Source: Ophioceras dolichostomum
Lineage: Eukaryota > Ascomycota > Sordariomycetes > Magnaporthales > Ophioceraceae
Assembly: GCA_003049485.1 (NCBI GenBank)
Contig: PYST01000525.1
Span: 1 to 19,215, forward strand
Direction of reading: 5' to 3'
Length of the DNA stretch: 19,215 nt
This document shows positions 1 to 8,140 of this stretch, in pieces. Each line of letters starts with the position of its first letter. The stretch's first letter is position 1. The translations under genes were made by a program, and so were the position numbers. The notes below the pieces were generated by a model that had not been told where the DNA came from, did not search any database, and saw only the letters and a list, made by a program, of their open reading frames with translations.

Positions 1-134
1 CCTCTGTCCATTTATGTATATTAGCGAGATAGAACGCGCGCCGAGATACCCCCCGGGAGGTTGCTAACGGCCGGCTGTCGAAGCCGGGCGAGCCCGGCGT
101 TAAATCCTACTACTACTACTACTACTACTACTAC
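1..134 (+). mobile_element. possible 3' end of a non-LTR (LINE, Tad-like) retrotransposon
   Basis: The first 107 bases are GC-rich and carry no reading frame. They end abruptly in a run of nine TAC triplets, after which the sequence character changes. A GC-rich 3' untranslated tail closed by a short tandem triplet is the usual end of fungal Tad-clade LINEs, and the stretch around 70-107 (repeated CCGG and GCCCGG blocks) looks familiar to me from such tails. That resemblance is from memory. No reverse transcriptase is in the window, because the body would lie to the left. It could equally be non-coding sequence beside a microsatellite. Confidence 0.3.
108..134. repeat. (TAC)9 microsatellite
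   Basis: Nine perfect tandem TAC triplets. They may be the tail of the putative LINE end that precedes them; otherwise this is an ordinary microsatellite. Confidence 0.95.
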
Positions 135-450
135 CAGTAACAGGGCTCTTCTAACATTCTCCCCGTTGTTGAGCGATCACCCGGAGGGTTGTTCGCGCGT
201 ATCGGAGCGCTGGCATATGGACTACAGCCACAAGTATTTCAAGACAGCGCTGCAGCCCGCCCTGCGAACGATGTGCATGATGAGAAATACCAGCGCCCAA
301 TTTGACGCCAAGTAAGTAGCCGGTGTTCCGAGTGTTCCGATTTGGTTCTCCAAACCCCCAATCCCCTCTTCCCATCGCCGCCGTCTTTCCCCGAAATATC
401 GTCGTGGCTTTGTTCTTAATCTCGAGGGTTGTTGAGTCGACTTAGGATCA

Positions 451-887
451 TACGGCCTGCATCACGAACTCGCCGCAGAGCTGCACCTCGAGCCTAGCGA
501 CCTAGATCCCCAGCTCGTCGTTGGGATCGGCTCCTCCGCGGCGCCGCCGTCTCCCTGCCGGCCGGTGCATCCGGCTCGGATTCGCCGGAGCAGGGCCCGC
601 GGTACTACCTAGACATCACGCGCTGCAAGCCCGTCGGCGTCCGGTATGACGCGAACACGATCAGAGGTTACGGACACGACGGACCACTGGTGGGCCCGAC
701 ATGGCCGTGTGACGGGCGCCGCATCACAACAGCCTTTGTCTCGGCGGACGATTCGTCCTTGCAGGCGTCAGTCCCGAAGCTCGAAAACAGGCTTGCCGAC
801 GTCGGAACGGAGCACATATGGGATAGTCGCGCAGCAATGGAACTCGATTTTGTGCCGATGACCATGAAGGATTTGGACGCAAACTAG
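451..887 (+). pseudogene. unrecognised coding remnant in two frames
   Basis: Two protein-like stretches lie in different plus-strand frames. The first (451 to about 540) reads YGLHHELAAELHLEPSDLD and onwards. The second (about 603-887) begins YYLDITRCKPVGVRYDA, contains GPTWPCDGRRITTAFVSADD, and ends at a TAG after KDLDAN. The second frame is open from 498 but has no ATG before 690. This suggests the 3' part of a decayed gene, or exons whose start I cannot find, rather than an intact gene. I do not recognise the family. Composition resembles a real protein (balanced acidic and basic residues, few low-complexity runs), which is the only reason for listing it. Confidence 0.25.
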
Positions 888-1103
888 CGGGACCGGTGCG
901 GCAGCCCACTGCTGGGAGATGGGGCGGAGGAGCCGTGGTTGTATGACTGGGAGGCATCGCGCTGGCGATGAGTCGCTGAGAGCCGCTTGGCTCGGCCAGG
1001 CTCGACTGGCAACAACTTGGGGTACAATGTTGAAAGGGTTAGGTAGGCAGGCAGATAAGCTTTTATTACTGGGCTGTAGGATGGGTTTTCTTTCTCTTTT
1101 TGC
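888..1103. other. no gene seen between the remnant and the minisatellite
   Basis: I see no convincing reading frame, splice pattern or RNA gene here. It is listed to account for the gap. Confidence 0.5.
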
Positions 1104-1269
1104 TTCTCTCTCTCTTTCTCCCTCTCTCTCTTTCTCCCTCTCTCTCTTTCTCCCTCTCTCTCTTTCTCCCTCTCTCTCTTTCTCCCTCTCTCTCTTTCTC
1201 CCTCTCTCTCTTTCTCCCTCTCTCTCTTTCNTTTCTCCCTCTCTCTCTTTCTCCCTCTCTCTCTTTCCC
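1104..1269. repeat. polypyrimidine minisatellite, 16-bp unit, with an N
   Basis: About ten copies of a 16-base pyrimidine-only unit (CTCCCTCTCTCTCTTT) form a strand-asymmetric C/T tract. An N at 1231 falls where the phase of the repeat breaks, so the array length is probably uncertain or collapsed in the assembly. Long homopurine-homopyrimidine mirror tracts can form triplex (H-DNA); this is general knowledge and not shown here. Reading frames through it encode only Ser/Leu/Phe/Pro repeats and should not be called genes. Confidence 0.95.
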
Positions 1270-1583
1270 TATCTCTGTGTTTTTTTATTTTTTTATTTTT
1301 GCTTGATTAACTGAAAGAGACCCCTATTGTCCATAAGATAAATGTGAGAAACGAAAGGAAAAAAGAATAGGAAATAAGGGGGAAATGGAAGGCAAAGAGG
1401 AGACTGAAAACAACGGAAAAGAAACAAGAGACATATAGCAAAAGGGGCACATATACAGCCCCCAGCTCTCGCCAACCTCGAAAAGTCAAGCTGTCTCTCC
1501 ATTCTCCTCGTTTATATCCTCGTCCTAGCCCTCTTGGTTGGAAAGAATATTATCCAGCCACGGCTTGATCGTTTCAAGCACTA
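1270..1583. other. AT-richer spacer, no gene seen
   Basis: T-rich, then purine-rich sequence with no supported coding region. It lies 3' of the broken minus-strand gene that ends near 1584, so it may hold that gene's 3' untranslated region. Confidence 0.4.
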
Positions 1584-3120
1584 TCAGCATAATATAACCT
1601 TTCCCGTAGGACTCAGCTCAGCCAGGTAACCATTCGTTACGTTCCCCAGCCCATCCACCATGCCCTGCCGCTTCAGATCGCTTTTCTCCGCCACGCCCGC
1701 CCACACCCTGTAATCACTGTCTACCACCTTCTCCCCGAATTCCAGACGCGACAAAAGATTCGCATGCGCAAGCCCTAGAATCTTGCGTCACAGCACCATC
1801 TTTTGCTCTTCACCATTGGGACTGCCACCTCTCCTTGTCTTTTCCTCCCCAGCTCTCAGTGTCCAGAAACTCAAGCTCCTCGAGCACATCGTGGAGGGCG
1901 TTGATATTGGCTTCCACCAGCGGCCTTGCCTCTTTGGGGAGGTCGAGCGATTCCCCGATTCCCTCCAAGGGCGCATTGCGCTTCTCCAGCTGTTTCTTTA
2001 GTTTACGTAGCGTGCCCAACGGCCGGCACCGCGCCCGATCAGCCGATTCAGGTTGTCTTTCAGCTTCCGCGCGCTCTTTTCTTCCACCAGCGCTGCGGCG
2101 GACCCGGACTTCAGTTGGAATGTAAGCCGGGGATAGGTCGTCCGGCTTTGGCTCGGTACATGTCCGGGGTCGGGGGGTGGCTCCACCTCCCGCAGCTCGA
2201 GCAGCGGCGGCGTTTGCGGGAACCAGGACACAAACGTGCCGTGTCTGGGGAGGCTGCACAACCTCGTGTCGCGCCAGTGCCACAACGCCCAGCCTGCCCA
2301 GCGCACGCGGCGCGGCAGGCCCGCCAGCCACCAGCCCGCTGTCGGACGGGTGACGTACTCGGCGTTGAGGAGGTCGACCGCTTCGTCTGTTGGCGTGGCG
2401 GTGCCCCTGCGCAGCGTGTTGCCGGTGAAGTTGACGCGCTTGTTGTCGGGTAGGCCGGCATTGTCCCACGCCAGCTGGGCGCAGTGCAGCCACAGGGCTG
2501 ACTCGTCGGTGACGTCATGGAGGATGTAGTTCAACAGCCGGTTCATCACGGCCAGCTCTCTACCCCGCCGGTCCAACGCCAGGGTGGAGTCCTTGAGGAT
2601 CTTAGAGGCGTTCTCGAGAGCGCTCTCCGGCTCCTGCAGTCCAGCTTGAGCTTGAAGGAACGTGGCGTCGTCTGTGTTGGCGCCGTCTTGGACCTGCACC
2701 ACCGTCCACGCCTTTACTAGTACGTCCAGCTCCTCGCTGAGGTGCTGGAACGTCTCCAGATCGCTCTGGTCGCCGTAGCCGTTGTACTCTTCGACTCTCG
2801 CGTACTGCAACATCTGTCTGATCTTGTAGTCGGCCAGGCTTTGACGCATAGTCAGCTGCTCCCCCCAGTTCGGCGGCCTGTACCCTGCACCCACTTGGGG
2901 GTCATTGCCCCAAGGCCAAGGCATCATGCGAAGGCACAAGAAGAACCACATCAGAATGAGGCACACTGGCAGCATTAGCGGCAGCCTTGGACAAGTACCA
3001 TCGCGGTAGGAGTCGATTGCAACCTCGATAAGCTTGACGGAGCTGTTTTTGACTCCGAGGCCGATGTTGCCCAGCGCCTCGACGGATTTCACGGCGAAGT
3101 TCACGGCGAAGGTCATGGCG

Positions 3121-3163
<43 letters not shown>

Positions 3164-3974
3164 CGATCTCGACGCGGTCCTTGCGGAAGACGACCTGCCC
3201 TCGCGGGATCGGGTTGCCGCCACGCTGGTCGCCAGCCCTGATCTCGTGCGTCTCAGGTCGAAGGTCATCTTGAGCCTGGCCAGGGTTGAGAGGCGGCGTT
3301 GCCTGTACATGCTGTTGTTGCTCCTGCTCGGGCGGAAGCAGCGGTCGGGTAGCAGGGTTGCGATGGCAGAGCTGCTTGTGTTGCTCCGTGGAAGCGTGGA
3401 AGCCGGAGGTCGCCGCCAGGTCTGCTTTGGAGTGCTGCAGCGCCGGTTGGCGATCCTGGATGGTGCTGGTATGACCGCTGGGCTGTGATACTCGTGGGAA
3501 TCTCGAGCGGGCGTAGCCGGTAGCCTCTTCCTCCTAGCTTCGTCAGAAATGCTCATTACAGAACCTCCCCTGCTTATCCGACAGGGCTATCCACTCACGC
3601 CACTTGTCAACGCTAGTCCACGAAGCGCTCAGGCCTGCATCCGGGAATTCGAAACGGTTTTCGTCGCCCTCGTCGCCCTCGTCGCCTTAGTTGAAAGGCT
3701 CTTGCTCCTGGTTCGTGAGCATCGCAAAGAACCCGCTCTCCTTCTCGGTCTTGAGGCCGAAAAAGAATCCGGCGCTCTCCCAGTTGTTGAGGACGAAACG
3801 GCGCTGTTCTAGGCGCAGATCGTTCCACCCGTCCCTGACGGCTTTCTTGATGTCCTCCGCGAGGGTTTCGCCCTTGTTCTTCAAGTCGCTGTCGATATAG
3901 CCGATTGGCTCTTCGGCATTCATTTTGAGGCGCGGGTGCAACGCATTGTCTTGCTCCTGGTTGGCGGGCGACAT
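1584..3974 (-). pseudogene. broken gene for an unknown single-pass membrane protein
   Basis: Protein-like sequence on the minus strand jumps between frames. It starts with ATG at 3974 (MSPANQEQDNALHPRLKMNA) and an in-frame TAA interrupts it at 3687-3689. The same frame then continues with a GDE repeat up to a good intron donor (GTGAGT near 3558) and a CTGAC...TAG acceptor near 3538. The next long open stretch holds a Gln-rich segment, 14 Asn codons, then MTFAVNFAVKSVEALG. It carries one hydrophobic segment (LPLMLPVCLILMWFFLCL) followed by helical, charged sequence. Near 2015 the coding sense shifts frame into RKLKKQLEKRNAPLEGIGES. It shifts again near 1815, crosses a TGA at 1788-1790, and runs on as LGLAHANLLSRLEFGEKVV to a stop at 1584. 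I do not recognise the family. The order is soluble acidic N-part, low-complexity linker, transmembrane segment, coiled-coil-like C-part. Several independent breaks favour a pseudogene; a poor assembly is the alternative. Confidence 0.5.
3120..3161. repeat. (GTT)14 triplet repeat encoding poly-Asn on the minus strand
   Basis: Fourteen tandem GTT triplets. In the coding frame of the surrounding minus-strand locus they read as 14 Asn codons between VEID and AMTFAVNF. The tract sits in frame with sequence that looks coding on both sides, so it is probably an expanded in-gene microsatellite and not an untranslated spacer. The ATG just after it (3116) would be a poor choice of start. Confidence 0.9.
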
Positions 3975-4259
3975 CGTCGCAGCGTGGCGAGAGTCGATGG
4001 TTTGCGGTCGGTTGAATGTTTTGAGATCAAAAGAAATTATCCAGGGGGAGGCGCCGATGAGAGGCGATGGGCCTTGGACGATGGGTGATGGACGATGGAT
4101 GGTGTAGAGTAGAAAAGAGAGAAAAGCAGAGAAAAAAGAAGAGGGAAAGGCCAGGTATTAACGGCAGGCAGGAAAGCGGAAAGCTTCCTTTGTACGTAGG
4201 GCGAGAACGTCACAGGCTGGCCCACATGCTCAGAACCCCGCGTCAATTACAGGGCTGAG

Positions 4260-4780
4260 ACAACGCTCTCACCCTTCAGCCCTCGCGATTACATCCGCCA
4301 AATGCGTGCCGTGCCGCTGCCCGACCGCGCCGCTGCTGGGGAACCGTTTATCGGCCGGCAGAACGGCGACGCTGCTGTTGCCCCTGGCTTGTTTCGATGG
4401 ACAATCGGGCCCTTCCGCGCCGTGGAGGAGCTTCACTCATGGCTGCTCGAGAACCCGAACGGCAGGAAAGGCTATCCGGAGGGGGCCAGTCCAACTACTG
4501 GTGACAGCAGGTCACCAGTCGTCGCGCCGACGGCTTCCACGTGCACTTCACGCATGGCGACCTGGCAGCGCCGACATCTTTGTTCGAGATGGGAAAATCG
4601 CTACCGTGCTCGATTGGGAGACGGCGGGGGGGTATCCGGAGCACGAGGAATAGTACTGGGCGATTAAGGGGCTGGATAACAATCCGCAGGGACTGGGATA
4701 CGCTAGGACGACACATGCCGTCGTTATTTCCCAGGAAGGTCGACCCGAAATTTCTTTTCAATGGGGGCTATCGCCCGATT
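4260..4780 (+). pseudogene. aminoglycoside phosphotransferase-like (APH/kinase-fold) pseudogene
   Basis: Pieces of an APH-family small-molecule kinase occur in order but in different plus-strand frames. SPRDYIRQMRAVPLPDR and GPFRAVEELHSWLLENPNG give the lid and helical region. HFTHGDLA gives the catalytic-loop HGD motif, and FVRDGKIATVLDWETAGG gives the metal-binding DxD/DWE region. After a TAG, YWAIKGLDNN follows, a usual C-terminal motif of this family in fungi. At least one frameshift lies between the HGD motif and the DWE motif, and another precedes HGD. The N-terminal nucleotide-binding half is missing. Fungal APH-like proteins are numerous, mostly of unknown substrate, and are not implied to confer antibiotic resistance. 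This copy cannot make a working kinase. Confidence 0.75.
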
Positions 4781-5080
4781 GATGTAGCAGACGCCCGCGC
4801 AAGCGAGGAGCTGCAGCATGTAGGATGCGAATCCGTCGCACATGGTCCTTCGCCCCCTTTTGAACAAGTCACCGGTACTAGCATCCAAGCATTTCGTCAG
4901 TTACATGCGTCGCGGGAGCGGCCAATATTTATCAGACACTATGTGGGGGCCGAGAAAACCCCCTCTTGTTCTATAGCCAGTCCGTCTTGCAGACGGAGTA
5001 AAATGCAATGAAGAGTGATATGCAAATTTCTATGTGCGGGTGGCTATCCATTTCTCGGCGACATCAGTGAACCCCCCACC
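4781..5080. other. spacer between two convergent APH-like remnants
   Basis: I see no reading frame with protein-like composition here. It separates the 3' ends of the two broken kinase genes. Confidence 0.4.
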
Positions 5081-5943
5081 TCACGCAGTCTTGCGGCAAC
5101 CCGTTTCCTCCACTCCCTCCCCTGCGTCGGCGTTACCAGCCCAGGTAAAGTCCAGCCCCGGCGACGCTCTGGCCTTAGTCATGATCCACTCCCTCGGCAC
5201 GAATCCGGCGATCTCCCAGTCGATAATCGTCGATAGCCTCCCCTCGGTCGTCAACAAAGATGTTGCCAGGTCCCAGGTCGCAGTGGGAGAAGACAAACCT
5301 GGAGCAGTCCATTTCCCAACTTGAAACACCCGTCCTTCACTCCCTCTGGATCCCACGGCACCTCAGCGCCCTTGCAGTAGAGATACGGCTCATCCATGTT
5401 CCTCCCGTCGACGCCTTGGATCCCTGGGCCTTCGAACGCGGCCAGCCCCTGACAAATGTCAACCATCCTCTCGACGCACGCCCGCCTCTGCGTCTCGTCC
5501 ATCGCCGGCCACGCCTGGTCCAACGTCCGGTCAAGGGTCCTCTTGGCGAAGAGGTAGTATCGACCGTCGATTTCGTCGTGATGAAGCACCTCGGTGTACT
5601 AGAAGCTGAGTGCTAGCTTGGCCCGAAGCCAGGAGACGGTGGCGTACTCTCGCGTCCAGTTCAGGATGTCGTAATGAAGAATCCTAGCCTTCATCACCGC
5701 CTCGCCGATGATGAAAATCGCACTCACGTCCCCGAGGTCGTAAACCTTTTTAAACTTGTTGTCTGGCACCGAGCGAGACTCTGGCACCACCTCCGTCCGG
5801 CACGTCAGTGATGACATAGAATCCCCCTTCACCGTCGCTCCGGTATGGGTCGGACGGGGGAGGAGATCGAGAAGATCCGGCAGGAAGTCGACGGAACAGC
5901 ATTTTCCCGGCGGTGATCCAGTTGGTATTATTGACTTCCCCAA
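5081..5943 (-). pseudogene. second APH-like kinase pseudogene, different subfamily
   Basis: The minus strand keeps nearly the whole order of a fungal APH-like protein. First comes KKVYDLGDVSAIFIIGEAV, the N-lobe strand region, then ILNWTREYATVSWLRAKL. A TAG at 5599-5601 interrupts the frame, which continues with HHDEIDGRYYLFAKRTLD and MDEPYLYCKGAEVPWDPEG. The catalytic SHCDLGPGNIFVDD segment lies in a second frame near 5250-5300. IIDWEIAGFVPREWI returns in a third frame. The gene is therefore broken by one stop and about two frameshifts but is otherwise full length. Coding-like sequence may extend upstream to about 6064. It is convergent with the other APH-like remnant but is clearly not a copy of it, since motif wording differs (DWEIAGFVPREW here, DWETAGG...PEHEE there). 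Confidence 0.8.
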
Positions 5944-6243
5944 TGCAGTCCCTGATTGGGAACTGCGCCCTAGTGCCTCTGTATGTTGGCCAGCCCACCG
6001 CCACGATGGGCTTCATGTTTGTTGCCATAGTCGCCACTTGGGGCCGGAGTGGGAGCAGAATTGATGATGGCAAGAGAGGCGGGCGAATTCGAGAGATGGG
6101 CAGTTGGTGTGTCTTCGCTGTCGCGTTGTAATGCGGTTCAAAGATAATGAAGTGGGAGAGTCCGGAGAGCTGGACTGCGGGGGATGCATGGTCTCAAAGG
6201 GAGGTCGCTACCTGCCTATGGAAGGCGTCGCTGCCCGCCCTCC

Positions 6244-7473
6244 TCAATCATCAATAGGAAGCACAACACGCACGCTTTCAGAAATTTGCTCTGTGAACAC
6301 TTCATCAGCATTCGGACAGCGAGAGAAAGTGAAATATTGCGGTTGGTCATGCACTTACTGTCTAGGTACTTTATCATTTGGCCGTAGTCCTTGCAGACTG
6401 CAGCACCATCGTCATCGTCGTCATCATTACCATGCTCTCGTCCGTTAGTTCCTGTCAGCAACCACTTATGGAATCGGGAGCTGTGCGACTTACCGTGCTG
6501 TCCATTCCAGCTGCCATCACCTGGCCCGTTGTCGTCGGCGTCCGTGTCCGAGTGCGGCTCCATTGCCATGTCACCCGAGCACATGACTCCTTGACGGAGG
6601 TAGTCGACGCAGTGGAAGTAGTGTGAGGCGTGGTCATCCGGCAGCTTATTGGCGGCGTTGGTCATCAGGAGGGAGTAGATGCGACCCATCATGAACTAGG
6701 TGCTCCACAACTCCTGGTCAGTATTGGCTACTCGTGTCTGGAGGGCTGCAAGTATTGTGGGGTTACAAGACATACGATGCAGTGCAGCTGATGGGTCATC
6801 GACGTGGTGAAAAAGGGATATTCAGTGACGGCACCCCAACCGGCTCGGCCTAGCTCGAGGATATCTGGGTTAGTTGCTTTCATCATTGTCCAGTAGAGTG
6901 TCGCCGCTAAGCGGCGTGTGCAGAAGGGGGAGAACACACCAGGTAGAAGTGATCTCCACGAGCTGAGCGTCTCGTTGGAAAGGAAGTTGGTGGCGCTCGG
7001 CGGCACGTAGGCGAAGTCGGCCGCAAACTCGACTATCTTGGTCGGAACTGTGTGGCAAGTGTGAGGATGAGCATCCGGCGACTCCCACCCTGGGCATCAG
7101 GACCATCTATCGAGGCCCCGGTTGACGACATACATATTGGGCCAGCCGCGGTGTAGTCGCCGCCGACTTGTTTCGTGCTCGAGGAGAACCGGGCCTCCTC
7201 GAACTGGAAATACATCAACAGCGACAGTCCCAACGACAGCAGGATGTTGGTCAGAAGTAGCAGAGTGTCGATCAGCCACCGGTATTTCCTCAGCGCCGCC
7301 TTCGTCCGATTCCACCCCGTCCTCGGGTTTCTTCTTGTTCCCGCGTCTAGCTCGGTGGCTGTTGAATGCCAGCGCTTCTCGTCATCCATCAACGCGTCCT
7401 CAACTTCGGTGCTCGATCTGCCATAGTCTTCTGAAGGCGACACGCTCTCGTAGTGTGATATCTCGGCTGGCAT
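6244..7473 (-). CDS. UstYa-like oxidase (DUF3328 family), six exons, intact
   Basis: Proposed exons are 7473-7134, 7047-6940, 6864-6776, 6695-6494, 6397-6359 and 6290-6244, giving 274 residues. All introns (86, 75, 80, 96 and 68 bp) have GT...AG ends. Donors are GTATGT, GTGTGT, GTATGT, GTAAGT and GTAAGT, and branch-like CTAAC or CTGAC motifs are visible in several. The protein has a charged cytosolic N-terminus, one transmembrane helix (about residues 66-88), and the two family-defining HxxHC motifs: HQLHC (174-178) and HYFHC (204-208, followed by VDYLRQGVMC). An acidic Asp/Gly loop, VCKDYGQMIKYLD and a short conserved-looking tail follow. UstYa-type proteins catalyse oxidative cyclisation or modification in fungal RiPP and other secondary-metabolite pathways, as in ustiloxin and cyclochlorotine. 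No precursor peptide gene or other biosynthetic gene is visible here, so its substrate is unknown. The ATG at 7473 was chosen because the residues before it lack family character. Confidence 0.85.
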
Positions 7474-8118
7474 CGTGTCTGTATGCGTCTGGGGTCTGGA
7501 TCGGATGAAGGATGGAAATCGCAGAGTCGTTCGTGTCTTATTGGGAAGAAATTGAGAGAAGAAAACAGGAGCACTCCGAGGGAGCACTCAGCTGGCCGTC
7601 GCCGCGATTTTGTTCTTCATCAGCTTGCCCATTAACCCCTGTCGAGCGAGCCAACCTAAGACCTTCGAGGTCGACCTTCAATGTCGTCCCCGGCTGCAAC
7701 AGCCGTTTTGGAAATCTGTGAGCTAGGGGGTGCGCACACTCTCTGTCGCACTGGCAGCATGCAATGTATCTTTCCGCGCACTTCGGGCGAGAAAGTTACT
7801 GCGTAGTCCGACCTTGGCTGTGGGGTTAGCTGACACGTCTGAAGTTGTCGTTAGCGGGCTGTCTCCTCGTTTGTGTTTCATCAGGGGTCGTTTGGCGGGT
7901 GGGGTAGTGGGACGAATTTGAAACTACAGCGAGTGCAACAACCCGGCTGTCGGAACTCTACAATCATCACTGTCACCCCTGTCACCCGACGCTTCGAATT
8001 GATGGCGACGCGTATCTTTCAGCAGGTAAAGAAATTGGCAAAGGAAGGAATTCTGTTTGAATACGCGTGATCGCCTGCCCGCTAGCTAAAGACAACATAG
8101 AGTCTCCCGTGCTCCACT
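7474..8118. other. intergenic region, no gene seen
   Basis: This should contain the promoter of the leftward UstYa-like gene and the 3' end of the large leftward DNase-GH55 gene. I see no protein-like frame longer than about 70 codons and no RNA gene. Confidence 0.5.
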
Positions 8119-8136
8119 CAGCACATGCATGTGCTG
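8119..8136. repeat. 18-bp perfect palindrome just beyond the GH55 stop codon
   Basis: CAGCACATGCATGTGCTG reads the same on both strands and lies five bases downstream of the stop codon of the large minus-strand gene. It could form a hairpin in that transcript's 3' untranslated region or bind a dimeric factor, or it may be chance. No function can be assigned from sequence alone. Confidence 0.9.
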
Positions 8137-8140
8137 TGTC

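Noticed and set aside
919..1314. Open frames through the polypyrimidine array
   Set aside because: They consist of Ser/Leu/Phe/Pro repeats produced by the 16-base unit and run across an N.
3113..3556. Minus-strand open frame starting with ATG at 3556 and ending in poly-Thr
   Set aside because: It reads the AAC repeat in a different frame from the protein-like sequence. The parallel frame with Gln-rich and GNPIPRGQVVF wording is more convincing and joins the downstream membrane protein.
6244..6692. Reading the UstYa-like 3' part as one unspliced frame with a poly-Asp segment
   Set aside because: Two GTAAGT donors with matching acceptors remove the poly-Asp and hydrophobic stretches and restore the family wording HVCKDYGQM and a short tail.
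6244..8140. Search for a RiPP precursor near the UstYa-like gene
   Set aside because: No secreted frame with tandem peptide repeats separated by KR or RR is present here or elsewhere in the window. The 214-residue secreted protein has dibasics but no repeats.
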